Assembly (NCBI RefSeq): GCF_017854565.1
Contig: NZ_JAFMHJ010000025.1
Span: forward strand, 1 to 50,130
Direction of reading: 5' to 3'
DNA length: 50,130 nucleotides
From: Yoonia sp.
GTDB taxonomy: Bacteria > Pseudomonadota > Alphaproteobacteria > Rhodobacterales > Rhodobacteraceae
The notes beneath the pieces are model-generated. The model was not told where the DNA came from and searched no databases. It saw nothing but the letters and a program-made list of their open reading frames with translations. The position numbers were made by a program, and so were the translations under genes. Positions 32,640 to 41,013 of this stretch are shown here, piece by piece (the first letter of the stretch is position 1; each line of letters begins with the position of its first letter).

Positions 32640-33382
32640 GCTATCACGTCGCGCTATCTCTCAAGATTTTCCATGCGTTTTGGGGCAACGAAACACCCCC
32701 TTTGCGCATCGTGCCGCATGATCCGCGCGGGTTTTCCCGGCTTGACCTGCTGGCGAAACCCGGCGCGGCCAGCCTTGATATCGTCGCTGAAACGGCAAAA
32801 CTGACCGATCCCGTGATCGTGTCGTTTGACGTGATTGCCAATGATCCAAATATCGCCGCACTGACCGCGGGCTTTGATTGGGCCTCCCTGCCCCGGATTG
32901 ATCTGACCGCAGACACTGATGATGTCGACGGTATAGTCACGGCATATGCCGCGCCGGTTGCCGACAGGCGGATGCCGGGTGATCCGTTGATGCGCATTGA
33001 CCTTGCAATCCCGGCCACAGGTCTGCGCCGCGTGACCCTGCGCTGCGACGCACCTGCTGCTCTCTGGGCGTATCACATCACCGGAAAACGCGCCGTCGGG
33101 CCGCTGCAGATTGTCGATGCCGCCAAAGCCGTCGCTTTCGAAGACCTCGGTGAAACCGCGTTGCCTGATGGCACCCCCGCGCGTGTTCTGCGATCAACCG
33201 CGCCGATTGCGCTGCGCTATCGGTCTGCGATGCGTTTCGCCTTGGAAGAGACACAAGATCCACCTTTTGACCCAATTACCCTGATCCCGGTCCTGCCCGT
33301 GGCTGGTATCAACTTGCGTCCGGCCCCGGATATGGCCGCCGCAGCTTCACTTCAATCCGACATTTTCGTCAGCCTATGGTAA
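32636..33382 (+). CDS. Unrecognised eCIS-linked protein
   Basis: A 248-residue protein I do not recognise. It has no signal peptide or membrane segment. Its composition suggests beta structure, with regularly spaced hydrophobic strands (LDIVAETAKLTDPVIVSFDV, RVTLRCDAPAALWAYHITGK) and Asp/Pro-rich loops. The N-terminus SYHVALSLKIFHAFWGNETP and the C-terminus LQSDIFVSLW are hydrophobic. It is translationally coupled to the cap gene (ATGA at 32636-32639) and ends 13 bases before the sheath gene, so it is almost certainly part of the particle or its assembly. It might be a second terminator, an adaptor or a sheath chaperone; none of these is shown by the sequence. Confidence 0.75.
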   Translation: MSYHVALSLKIFHAFWGNETPPLRIVPHDPRGFSRLDLLAKPGAASLDIVAETAKLTDPVIVSFDVIANDPNIAALTAGFDWASLPRIDLTADTDDVDGIVTAYAAPVADRRMPGDPLMRIDLAIPATGLRRVTLRCDAPAALWAYHITGKRAVGPLQIVDAAKAVAFEDLGETALPDGTPARVLRSTAPIALRYRSAMRFALEETQDPPFDPITLIPVLPVAGINLRPAPDMAAAASLQSDIFVSLW

Positions 33383-33395
33383 AGGAGAATTTCCC

Positions 33396-35609
33396 ATGGT
33401 CATGAAGACCCCCGGCGTTTACATCGTCGAAAAAAGCGCATTTCCGAATTCGGTGGTGCAAGTGGCCACAGCGGTGCCAGCATTTATCGGCTACACGCAA
33501 AAGGCGCTGAACGGCAACGTATCGCTTGATATGACGCCAAAGCGGATCACCTCAATGGGTGAATTCGTCAACTTCTTCGGCGGCCCACCAGAGCCGATGT
33601 TCGACATCGTCGATGTCAAAGCCCCCGAAGGCCCGCTGCCTTTATCCGCCGAAGGCGTCGGCAAGGTTGATCCGCTGCCGCGCGCGATCTTCACGACCAA
33701 AGGCCCGCTTGGCATGGTCAAACACGAACTCAAGCAAGTGACCCCCGCCTTCGCGCTCTATGGTGCGATGAAGCTGTTTTTCGAAAACGGCGGCGGCCCC
33801 TGCTTTATCGTTTCGATTGGTGAATACACCGTCGACGTCGAAGGCTCCGACACAGGTGCCCAGGAAGACAACGTCATCGACGCCAACAAGATGAAGGCCG
33901 CCATTGACGCGCTCAAGAAAGAATCCGAGCCGACGATGGTCGTCATCCCCGAGGCGACCCGTCTGTCGCGTCAGGATTGCGTATCGGTTCAGCAAAAGAT
34001 GTTGGCGCACTGCGGCCTTGAGATGCGCAACCGCTTTGCCATCCTTGATATCTTTGCCGGTCACCTCGAACAGGACGGCCCCCTTGGCAAACCCGTCGAG
34101 GCATTCCGCAGCGATATCGGCATCAACCAGCTTGATTTCGGCGCGGCCTACTATCCTTGGGTGAATACTTCGGTCTTTGGTGTGCGCGACTACACCTTTG
34201 AAAACATCATCCCAGCGGCCCGCCAGAAGCTGATCAAGCTCCTGAAAATGAGCGTCCCAGGCGACAAGGAACTCGCCCGCGAGATCGAGCGTACCAGTGC
34301 CCCTGCCCTGACCGGCGACTTCACCCTGTCCCTGACAAAGGGTCTGACCGCACCGATCACCAAGGCCGATATCAACGCCGAGGATGACGACAGCGGCGAT
34401 GACAAACTGACCTACACCGTCATTGGCGACGCATCCAAAATGGGCGGCAAGCTGGTCAAGACAGCGGCCCCCGACACAGCCGTCACCAGCTTTACCCAAG
34501 AAGAACTGGAAAGCGGCGCCGTCAGCTTTACCCACGATGGCTCAACCGCCGAGGGCAAGTTTTCGGTCGTCGTGACCGATGAAAACGGGATTGCCACAGA
34601 TGCCCGCGACATCAAGGTCGAAATCGTCGGTGGCCTGCTTGATTTCTCAGCCATCAAAGACAAGCCGGTTGTCGAAATTGATGTGGCAGCCGACAACGAA
34701 GGTGCCGATCCCGAAAGCATCGTGCTGCGCGACGCCACCAGCGATGACGGCAAGACCAAAGAGGTCGCCAACGTCGGTGTCTGGACCGCAGCCGCCGGCA
34801 AGGTGACATTCACCCCGGACGAGGCCTTTGTCGGCCCCGAAGCCAAGGTCGCCTATACGATGACCAAGGATGACACCGCATTGCCATTCGCAAATCTGCG
34901 GGTTCTGGTTGAAAACAGCCCGCTGGCCGTGATCAAGACGGACGGCCCGTCACCTGCGACCATCGACAAGACACTGCGCGCGATCGTGCCGCTCTATAAC
35001 GACGTGATCGGTGCGATGACCAAGCGGCTGAACTCCATGCCGCCATCGTCGGCAATGGCTGGCCTTTACACAATGGTCGATGGCACCCGTGGTGTCTGGA
35101 AAGCCCCCGCAAACGTCAGCGTTGGGTCGGTCACATCGCCAATGGTGAACATCAACCACGAAGAGCAGGAAAACCTCAACGTCTCGACAACCGGCAAGTC
35201 AATCAACGCGATCCGGCCGTTTGTGGGCGAAGGCACCTTGGTCTGGGGCGCGCGTACGCTCGACGGCAACAGCCTTGATTGGCGCTATATCAACGTGCGC
35301 CGCACGATGATCATGATCGAGGAATCGATCAGGCTCGCCTCCAAAGCCTATGTATTCGAACCCAACACAGCCAATACATGGGTGACGATGCGGTCGATGA
35401 TCGAAAACTTCCTGACCGGTATCTGGAAACAGGGCGGTTTGGCCGGGGCAATCCCCAGCGATGCGTTCAGCGTCCACGTCGGTCTGGGCGAGACGATGAC
35501 AGCCGTCGATATCCTCGAAGGTATCTTGCGGATCACCGTTCTGGTCGCTGTCGTGCGGCCTGCGGAATTCATCGAAATCACGTTCCAGCAGCAAATGCAG
35601 AAATCATAA
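33396..35609 (+). CDS. Contractile tail sheath protein with inserted beta domains
   Basis: A 737-residue sheath subunit, long for the class (Afp/PVC sheaths are about 350-450). Residues 1-300 hold the N-terminal sheath fold (KTPGVYIVEKSAFPNSVVQV, TAVPAFIGYTQKALNGN, YGAMKLFFENGGGPCFIVSI, then LDFGAAYYPWV). Residues 515-737 hold the C-terminal part that polymerises (VPLYNDVIGAMTKRLNSMPP, DGTRGVWKAPANVSV, SLDWRYINVRRTMIMIEESI, FEIT-type end FIEITFQQQMQKS). Between them, about 303-412 and 420-505, are two beta domains like those of large adhesins: a CSPG/cadherin-like repeat (DDKLTYTVIGDASKMGGKLV, then SFTQEELESGAVSFTHDGST) and an Ig-like unit (GKVTFTPDEAFVGPEAKVAY). They probably decorate the particle exterior. 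AAAGGAG precedes the ATG. It is the only sheath gene seen, whereas PVC has three. Confidence 0.93.
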   Translation: MVMKTPGVYIVEKSAFPNSVVQVATAVPAFIGYTQKALNGNVSLDMTPKRITSMGEFVNFFGGPPEPMFDIVDVKAPEGPLPLSAEGVGKVDPLPRAIFTTKGPLGMVKHELKQVTPAFALYGAMKLFFENGGGPCFIVSIGEYTVDVEGSDTGAQEDNVIDANKMKAAIDALKKESEPTMVVIPEATRLSRQDCVSVQQKMLAHCGLEMRNRFAILDIFAGHLEQDGPLGKPVEAFRSDIGINQLDFGAAYYPWVNTSVFGVRDYTFENIIPAARQKLIKLLKMSVPGDKELAREIERTSAPALTGDFTLSLTKGLTAPITKADINAEDDDSGDDKLTYTVIGDASKMGGKLVKTAAPDTAVTSFTQEELESGAVSFTHDGSTAEGKFSVVVTDENGIATDARDIKVEIVGGLLDFSAIKDKPVVEIDVAADNEGADPESIVLRDATSDDGKTKEVANVGVWTAAAGKVTFTPDEAFVGPEAKVAYTMTKDDTALPFANLRVLVENSPLAVIKTDGPSPATIDKTLRAIVPLYNDVIGAMTKRLNSMPPSSAMAGLYTMVDGTRGVWKAPANVSVGSVTSPMVNINHEEQENLNVSTTGKSINAIRPFVGEGTLVWGARTLDGNSLDWRYINVRRTMIMIEESIRLASKAYVFEPNTANTWVTMRSMIENFLTGIWKQGGLAGAIPSDAFSVHVGLGETMTAVDILEGILRITVLVAVVRPAEFIEITFQQQMQKS

Positions 35610-35632
35610 GAGTTCTAGAAAGGATTTAAAAA

Positions 35633-36091
35633 ATGGCAGATGACGGTTCCGCCCAAACACAGGCGATCTGGCCCCTCCCAAAGTTCCACTTCCAAGTGAA
35701 GTGGGACGACACCGAGCTGGCGTTTCAAGAGGTTTCAGGCCTCGATATTGAAACCCAGCCTATCGAATATCGCGCAGGCAACAGCCCGGTGTTTTCGACG
35801 ATCAAAATGCCGGGCATGATCAAATCCGGCAACATCACCATGAAAAAAGGTGTGTTCGTCAAGGATAACGCGATCTGGGATTGGTTCAACGAGATCAAGA
35901 TGAACACGATCACGCGCAAAGCGTTGACCATTTCATTGCTTGACGAATCCCATGCCCCGACGATGGTCTGGAAAGTGCAAAACGCATTTCCGGTCAAAGT
36001 GACGGGAACTGATCTGAAGGCCGAAGGTAACGAGGTCGCCGTGGAAAGCATTGAGATCGCGCACGAAGGCTTCGTGATCGAGAACGCATAA
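35633..36091 (+). CDS. Tail tube protein (Pvc1/Afp1-like, gp19 family)
   Basis: A 152-residue inner-tube subunit. It follows the phage T4 gp19-like pattern shared by eCIS tubes: PLPKFHFQVKWDDTELAFQE then VSGLDIETQPIEYRAGN, a central IKMPGMIKSGNITMKKGVFV, and a C-terminal WKVQNAFPVKVTGTDLKAEG then NEVAVESIEIAHEGF. Stacked hexamers of this protein form the tube that is driven into the target on contraction. GAAAGGAT lies about 7 bases upstream of the ATG; the gene sits 23 bases after the sheath. Confidence 0.93.
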   Translation: MADDGSAQTQAIWPLPKFHFQVKWDDTELAFQEVSGLDIETQPIEYRAGNSPVFSTIKMPGMIKSGNITMKKGVFVKDNAIWDWFNEIKMNTITRKALTISLLDESHAPTMVWKVQNAFPVKVTGTDLKAEGNEVAVESIEIAHEGFVIENA

Positions 36092-36096
36092 GATCC

Positions 36097-36552
36097 ATGG
36101 ACCTTTTTACGCCACCAACGGCGTTTCACTTTAACGTCGTATTTCTGGGAATGGTGCCGCCAATCCCAGATATGGCCTTTCAGGAAGTCAGCGGTTTGGA
36201 GACGGAACTGTCCACTGAACCGCTGCAAGAAGGGGGCGAAAACCGGTTTGTGCATAATCTGCCCAAACAGGTCAAGCACCCCAACCTGAAGCTAAAACGC
36301 GCGATGACGACAATGGCGAGCGGCTTGGTCTACTGGTGTAAAACCACCCTCGAGGGTGGTTTTGCCGAACCGATCAAGCCGCGCGACATGGTCGTGTCAT
36401 TGCTCAATGACTGGCACCTGCCGGTCGCAACCTGGTCGATCACCAATGCCTACCCGGTCAAATGGACCGTCGGCAACTTTGACGCGATGAAAAACGAACT
36501 GGCCGTTGAAATGATCGAACTGAGCTATCTGAGCGTGGAAAGGAAGCAGTAA
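36097..36552 (+). CDS. Second tail tube protein (Pvc5/Afp5-like tube initiator)
   Basis: A 151-residue paralogue of the preceding tube protein with the same fold: FHFNVVFLGMVPPIPDMAFQ, EVSGLETELSTEPLQEGGEN, then NLPKQVKHPNLKLKRAMTTM and a C-terminal TWSITNAYPVKWTVGNFDAM. The change from the FSTIKMPGMIK to the VHNLPKQVKHPNLKLKR form is typical of the Pvc5 class that sits at the baseplate end and starts tube polymerisation. It begins 5 bases after the first tube gene stop and its own stop is 1 base from the next small gene. Confidence 0.9.
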   Translation: MDLFTPPTAFHFNVVFLGMVPPIPDMAFQEVSGLETELSTEPLQEGGENRFVHNLPKQVKHPNLKLKRAMTTMASGLVYWCKTTLEGGFAEPIKPRDMVVSLLNDWHLPVATWSITNAYPVKWTVGNFDAMKNELAVEMIELSYLSVERKQ

Positions 36553-36553
36553 C

Positions 36554-36730
36554 ATGGCGATTGAAATCGGCAGCCTTGTGGTGCGCGGGTCCTTCGGGCA
36601 ACCGGCCCGTGACCCAGATACGCTGACCCACGATCAGGTGCGGGTCATGATAGACCGCGTTCGCCGCGACTTCCGCGATGCGCTCAAAACACAGATTGCC
36701 GCCGCCGAACAGCGGATCAAGGAAGGCTAA
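36554..36730 (+). CDS. DUF5908-like small protein (Pvc6-like position)
   Basis: A 58-residue protein: MAIEIGSLVVRGSFGQPARD followed by a charged helix ending in IAAAEQRIKEG. The (M)-x-IEI-x-L-V-(I/V)-(R/K) start plus a C-terminal helix is the pattern of DUF5908 proteins, which sit in this same place in many injection-system clusters. Its role is unknown, perhaps as an assembly or baseplate factor. It starts one base after the tube initiator stop and ends 6 bases before the LysM gene. Its position and size make it real despite the short length. Confidence 0.8.
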   Translation: MAIEIGSLVVRGSFGQPARDPDTLTHDQVRVMIDRVRRDFRDALKTQIAAAEQRIKEG

Positions 36731-36736
36731 GCGGTC

Positions 36737-37423
36737 ATGACCAAGCTGACCATCACCCGCTGCGAAACCAGCACCGATCAGATTTCGCCAATGTCCGGCG
36801 ACGCCAATATTTTCACGACCACGATCAATCCGTCGTCGTACAACCGCAAATACGGCACCAAATTTTCCGGCACCGGAGACGAACAGGACACCGCCATCGG
36901 CAAAGCCGCGCCCGTGGCCAAATTTGCCCGTTCCGAGCCGGAAAAAGTGTCGTTCAGCCTGACGCTGGATGGCACCGGTGTCGTACCCGATGCAGCCGAC
37001 ACGACGGTCGCAGAACAAATCGCAAAGCTGCGCAGCATTGCCTACGCCTATTCGGGCGAAGAACACGAACCCGACGCGGTCCAGGTTGACTGGGGCGATG
37101 AGCTGTCCGCGTTTCAGGCCCGTTTGACCAGTCTGGAAATCGACTATTCGCTGTTCGACCCCGACGGCGCGCCCCTGCGGGCCACGATGAAGCTGGAATT
37201 CATCGAAGCCCTGACCGAGGCGCAGGTTGCGCTCGAGGCGAACAATCAATCGCCTGACCTGACCCATATCGTCCGCGTCCGCGAGGGGGACACCCTGCCC
37301 CTGCTGTGCGAACGCATCTACAAAGACGTGTCGAAATATCTGGAAATTGCCCGCTTCAATGATCTGGACAGTTTCCGCAGCCTGACGCCGGACACGCTTT
37401 TGCGTTTCCCGCCAATGAGATAG
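36737..37423 (+). CDS. Baseplate/tube-adaptor protein with LysM (Pvc7/Afp7-like)
   Basis: A 228-residue protein. The N-terminal part (PMSGDANIFTTTINPSSYNR then KYGTKFSGTGDEQDTAIGKA, with PEKVSFSLTLDGTGVVP) fits the CIS tube-protein domain of Afp7/Pvc7. The C-terminus (residues about 178-226, HIVRVREGDTLPLLCERIYK, then EIARFNDLDSFRSLTPDTLL) is a LysM module like that of T4 gp53. In the known particles this protein joins the tube end to the VgrG-like spike. It lies 6 bases after the small gene and 4 before the spike gene. Confidence 0.9.
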   Translation: MTKLTITRCETSTDQISPMSGDANIFTTTINPSSYNRKYGTKFSGTGDEQDTAIGKAAPVAKFARSEPEKVSFSLTLDGTGVVPDAADTTVAEQIAKLRSIAYAYSGEEHEPDAVQVDWGDELSAFQARLTSLEIDYSLFDPDGAPLRATMKLEFIEALTEAQVALEANNQSPDLTHIVRVREGDTLPLLCERIYKDVSKYLEIARFNDLDSFRSLTPDTLLRFPPMR

Positions 37424-37427
37424 CACA

Positions 37428-39206
37428 ATGGCCGTGTCCCCCATCACCGACAGTGACGGCCCCCTTGGCGTCGTGATCAAGGCCGCAGGTGCGGCCATCG
37501 CAGATGACATCGCAGTCATGGCAGTCCGCGTGACCAGTGATCTGAACCGGATTCCGCAGGCCACAGTCACAATTGCGGACGGCTCGGTCGCCACCAATGA
37601 ATTCCCGCTGCTCGACGGCGATGATTTCAAGATCGGCACCGAGATCGAAATCGCCGCCTTTTTCGGCGATGGCGAAGCCCAGACCCTGTTCAAGGGCGTG
37701 ATCGTCGGCACCGGCCTGCGCCTTACTGCGGGCGGTGGCCAGCTCGAACTAACCTGCCGGGACAAGGCGATCCAACTGACGGACGTGCGCCGCACGACAA
37801 GCGCCGTGCAGGTCACAGATTCCGATGTGATGACTCAGGTCATTGGCGATGCTGGCCTGACCGCTGACGTTGCGGCGACAACGGGTGCGGCCGCTGATGT
37901 GGTGCAATATGATTGCACCGACTGGGATTTCCTGCGGATGCTGGCCGACCGCAACGGCCACGTGATCGCGGTCGAGGATGGCACCGTGAAGACGGCAGAA
38001 CCTGATCCGACGCTCGCCGCGACCATGACGTTGACACTTGGCACGGACATATTGGAATTTGATGCCCGCGTCGATGCCGTCTCGCTTGTTGCCAGTGCCA
38101 CGGTCACCGGCTGGGACCCCGCTGCACAGGCGGTGACCGCCGAAACCGCAACCGTCAGCAACACTGGCCAATGGGGCAATGCGACGTTCACCGAACTGAC
38201 AGGTGCCACCGGTGATCGGGTCCACAACGCAACGACCCCCTATGCCGCAGGCCAGGTTGATCTGGCCGTTGTCGCGGCGGCGCGCGCGCTGCGCCCCCCA
38301 CTGGGTGCAATTTCCGGCACCTGCATGTATCCTGGATCGACCCTTGCCGTGATTGGCGGCACCGTTGAACTGGTCGGACTTGGCGACCGGATGGGCGGCA
38401 CGGCTTTCGTGTCGGGCATTGATCATCATATCAGCGCCGGTGTCTGGACGACGACCGCGCGCATGGGTCTGCCTGTGGGCTGGCGCAGTGACAGTTTCGG
38501 CGTGCCCGGACCCGCTGCCGGCGGTCTCGCAACGCCCGTGCAGGGCCTGCATGTGGCAACGGTTCTGGCCATCGTCGACAGCGGCGGCACCAATCCGTTC
38601 AATGACGCGACGATGATCCAGATCAGCCTGCCACTGATCGGCGAAACACCTGCCGAACTTTGGGCGCGCTACGCACAGCCCTATGCCAGCGGCGGCGCGG
38701 GTATCCAGTTTTTGCCAGAAATCGGCGACGAGGTTGTCGTCGGTTTCCTGTCGGCAGATCCCGGTGCCCCGGTCATCCTTGGGTCGATGCACAGCGGTAG
38801 CTTGGCGCGCACCAACGCCGCCACCGAAGAAAACGAGCTGAAAACGATCACGACAAAATCCGGCATCCATATCACCTTTGATGATGACAAGATCATCCTG
38901 ACCGCCGAAACACCCGCCGGGCAATCCATCGTGATTGACGATGACGGCAGCACGATCACGCTGACCGATGTGACCGGAAATACCATCACCATGAGCGATA
39001 GCGGCATCGCATTGTCGGCCCAAGGGACGCTTGATCTGACAGCCACAGGCAATATCACGATTGCCAGCGATCAAGATGTCGAAATCACGGGCCTGAACGT
39101 CAGCGCCACCGCCGATGCCGAACTCAGCGCCAAAGGCAGCGCCTCTGCCAGCTTCAGCTCTTCGGGCCAAACCAAGATCGAAGGCTCGATCGTCATGATC
39201 AACTAG
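37428..39206 (+). CDS. VgrG-like central spike (Pvc8/Afp8-like)
   Basis: A 592-residue spike protein. The N-terminal gp27-like domains (IADDIAVMAVRVTSDLNRIP, TLFKGVIVGTGLRLTAGGGQ, YDCTDWDFLRMLADRNGHVI) are followed by the gp5 OB-fold at about residues 373-460 (GLHVATVLAIVDSGGTNPFN, GIQFLPEIGDEVVVGFLSAD, PGAPVILGSMHSG). A beta-helical needle of Asp/Thr/Ser repeats makes up the C-terminus (DDGSTITLTDVTGNTITMSD and so on). It forms the trimeric tip under the tube and may carry effectors. No extra toxin domain is fused to its C-terminus. A PAAR gene follows immediately. Confidence 0.93.
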   Translation: MAVSPITDSDGPLGVVIKAAGAAIADDIAVMAVRVTSDLNRIPQATVTIADGSVATNEFPLLDGDDFKIGTEIEIAAFFGDGEAQTLFKGVIVGTGLRLTAGGGQLELTCRDKAIQLTDVRRTTSAVQVTDSDVMTQVIGDAGLTADVAATTGAAADVVQYDCTDWDFLRMLADRNGHVIAVEDGTVKTAEPDPTLAATMTLTLGTDILEFDARVDAVSLVASATVTGWDPAAQAVTAETATVSNTGQWGNATFTELTGATGDRVHNATTPYAAGQVDLAVVAAARALRPPLGAISGTCMYPGSTLAVIGGTVELVGLGDRMGGTAFVSGIDHHISAGVWTTTARMGLPVGWRSDSFGVPGPAAGGLATPVQGLHVATVLAIVDSGGTNPFNDATMIQISLPLIGETPAELWARYAQPYASGGAGIQFLPEIGDEVVVGFLSADPGAPVILGSMHSGSLARTNAATEENELKTITTKSGIHITFDDDKIILTAETPAGQSIVIDDDGSTITLTDVTGNTITMSDSGIALSAQGTLDLTATGNITIASDQDVEITGLNVSATADAELSAKGSASASFSSSGQTKIEGSIVMIN

Positions 39207-39219
39207 AAATGGATCGCAT

Positions 39220-39510
39220 ATGCCACCCGCCGCACGTTTGACAGACATGCATACCTGCCCCTCCGCCACCGGGCCGGTGCCACATGTTGGCGGCCCCATC
39301 GTTGGGCCGGGCGAAGCAACGGTGCTGATCGGCAAAATGCCGGCTGCGGTGGCCGGCGACAACTGCGTCTGCGTCGGCCCGCCGGCGACGATTGCCAAAG
39401 GATCGGCCACCGTGATGATCGGCGGCAAACCGGCCGCACGGATGGGCGACAGCACGGCACATGGCGGCAGCATTGTCGCAGGTCTGCCCACCGTGATGAT
39501 CGGAGGCTGA
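39220..39510 (+). CDS. PAAR-domain spike tip (Pvc10/Afp10-like)
   Basis: A 96-residue PAAR cone that sharpens the spike. It shows the characteristic repeats: PPAARLTDMHTCP at the start, PVPHVGGPIVGPGEATVLIG, VGPPATIAKGSATVMIGGKP and AARMGDSTAHGGSIVAGLPT, with His and Cys residues (H11, C13, C50) that may hold the tip zinc. There is no C-terminal toxin extension, so it is a bare tip. The gene lies 13 bases after the spike gene and 2 before the gp25 gene. Confidence 0.93.
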   Translation: MPPAARLTDMHTCPSATGPVPHVGGPIVGPGEATVLIGKMPAAVAGDNCVCVGPPATIAKGSATVMIGGKPAARMGDSTAHGGSIVAGLPTVMIGG

Positions 39511-39512
39511 CG

Positions 39513-39953
39513 ATGGCACAGGACCACCCCGGTTTTCTTGGCCGTGGCTGGGCGTTTCCGCCCGCCTTTGATGAATTTACCGGCGGTGCGGTGCTGGTCG
39601 AGGCCGAGGAGGATATCAACCAAAGCCTGCGTATCCTTTTTGAAACCCGGCCGGGTGAACGGGTCATGCATCCGACCTACGGCTGCCGGATTCACGACTA
39701 CATCTTTGAACCGATGAACGCGCCCACGATGCGCGCCATGGAAGCGGCGATTGCGCGCGCGATCTTGTTCTTTGAACCGCGCATCACGGTCCAGCAAATC
39801 AAGGTGCATGTGGCCGACGCCGCTAATGGCCGCCTGCAAATCCGGATCATCTACACCGTGCGCCAGACCAATTCGCGCAGCAACGTCGTGTTCCCGTTCT
39901 ACATTCACGAAGGCACGCTGATCTCGAGCGCCCCACAAGCCGAGGCCGGATAA
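39513..39953 (+). CDS. GPW/gp25 baseplate protein (Pvc9/Afp9-like)
   Basis: A 146-residue baseplate wedge protein with lysozyme-like gp25 fold. The conserved core is visible: GGAVLVEAEEDINQSLRILF, ETRPGERVMHPTYGCRIHDY, then EPMNAPTMRAMEAAIARAIL. The E-T-R-x-GERVM-P-x-(Y/F)-G pattern is diagnostic for gp25 proteins that nucleate the sheath at the baseplate. Its stop codon shares one base with the ATG of the lipoprotein gene (TAATG at 39951-39955), so the two are translationally coupled. Confidence 0.93.
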   Translation: MAQDHPGFLGRGWAFPPAFDEFTGGAVLVEAEEDINQSLRILFETRPGERVMHPTYGCRIHDYIFEPMNAPTMRAMEAAIARAILFFEPRITVQQIKVHVADAANGRLQIRIIYTVRQTNSRSNVVFPFYIHEGTLISSAPQAEAG

Positions 39954-40897
39954 TGGGCCGGATCGCATCTTTGACCAGCACCACAGTGGCCGCCCTCCTG
40001 CTGGGCAGTTGCGCGGTTTGGGATGCCGCAAAAACCAAGGTTGAAAACATTCAGGAACTCCCCGCCGTCGAGGTGATCGGCCTTGGCGTGAATGAACCCT
40101 GCGCTGTGGATCGTTCAGGTGCGCGCCGCCTGTCTGGGGCGTACCTGCGGACAGTTGCCGGATCTCTGGGCGGTATGACATTCGCGGTAACCGGCAAGGC
40201 GAACAAACCATCCACAGCCCCGCTGCCCCGGAACATGGCGATTGACGACAGGGTGCTGCGCAGTCTTGGCGCGGACGACGAGGGTCAACTGACCGGCTGG
40301 CGCCAATCCGTCGCTGCGCCGATTGCGGCCCTCAATACCCGGACCACATTGCCACTCGCCTATAATCTCAGCTATCGTGCGGCGGGCACGGATTATACCG
40401 GACCGCTGGTCGTGGGTATTCCGCCCTTGCAAGATAACGTGCCGCTCTTGGGGCAGGCCAGCCACAGCGGCGCGGTCGCCATCACCTATACCACGGTCGG
40501 CGATGATGGCAGCACAGCGATCAGCACCGCCATCGGCAGCTTCACCATGCTGGTCGGATACGGGTCAGGCCGTGCCACGTTCCGAGCCGGTGATTTCACC
40601 GTAACGGACGGCGCCGCCCTGCCCTTTGCGCGCCTGCGCTGGACCCGGCTGGGCCTGTGCGGCGCCCGGCTCGTCAGCAGCGGTCAGGGCGTGGCCAGCC
40701 TTTATGACGCGGATGAACGGCGCGTACCGACGCTGGGCCCGAATGCGGACCCCACTGCGGGCGTTTTGCTGTTTGATGCCAGCCAGTTCGCCGCAAGCGA
40801 CACCACCGATGCGCCATCGGACGTGGGTGGCGTCTTTGCCATTCAGGGCGATGCGACCAGCCTGACAGGTGTATTCTTGTCACGCCCGCCACCATGA
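39953..40897 (+). CDS. Predicted lipoprotein with TbpB-like barrel, inside the eCIS operon
   Basis: A 314-residue exported lipoprotein. The N-terminus MGRIASLTSTTVAALLLGSC has a lipobox LLGSC with Cys20 as the acylated residue. The C-terminal ~120 residues (GSFTMLVGYGSGRATFRAGD, then a VGGVFAIQGDATSLTGVFLS end) match the pattern of the transferrin-binding-protein-B-type beta-barrel, whose hallmark is a GG-x-F-x-G/I...GDNGSL-G-F-like closing strand. The middle is not recognised. It is coupled to the gp25 gene by a TAATG overlap and precedes the Pvc11-like gene, a position with no lipoprotein in Afp or PVC. It may anchor or dock the particle at a bacterial membrane, or be an unrelated passenger; the coupling favours a functional link. 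Confidence 0.8.
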   Translation: MGRIASLTSTTVAALLLGSCAVWDAAKTKVENIQELPAVEVIGLGVNEPCAVDRSGARRLSGAYLRTVAGSLGGMTFAVTGKANKPSTAPLPRNMAIDDRVLRSLGADDEGQLTGWRQSVAAPIAALNTRTTLPLAYNLSYRAAGTDYTGPLVVGIPPLQDNVPLLGQASHSGAVAITYTTVGDDGSTAISTAIGSFTMLVGYGSGRATFRAGDFTVTDGAALPFARLRWTRLGLCGARLVSSGQGVASLYDADERRVPTLGPNADPTAGVLLFDASQFAASDTTDAPSDVGGVFAIQGDATSLTGVFLSRPPP

Positions 40898-41013
40898 CAT
40901 AAGGCACAGACCATAAGCCTTTGCCACATTTACGATTTCAACTGCGAAACTAACCCTTGAAAGCAACCGTGCCCCAAGATTGGTCCACCATAAAAGTCAC
41001 GCCAGGTTCGCGC

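Noticed and set aside
37749..40211. An 820-codon open frame on the minus strand across the spike, PAAR and gp25 genes
   Set aside because: It has no recognisable domains, is Arg/His/Gly-rich as expected for the reverse of GC-rich coding DNA, and lies over three clear forward genes.
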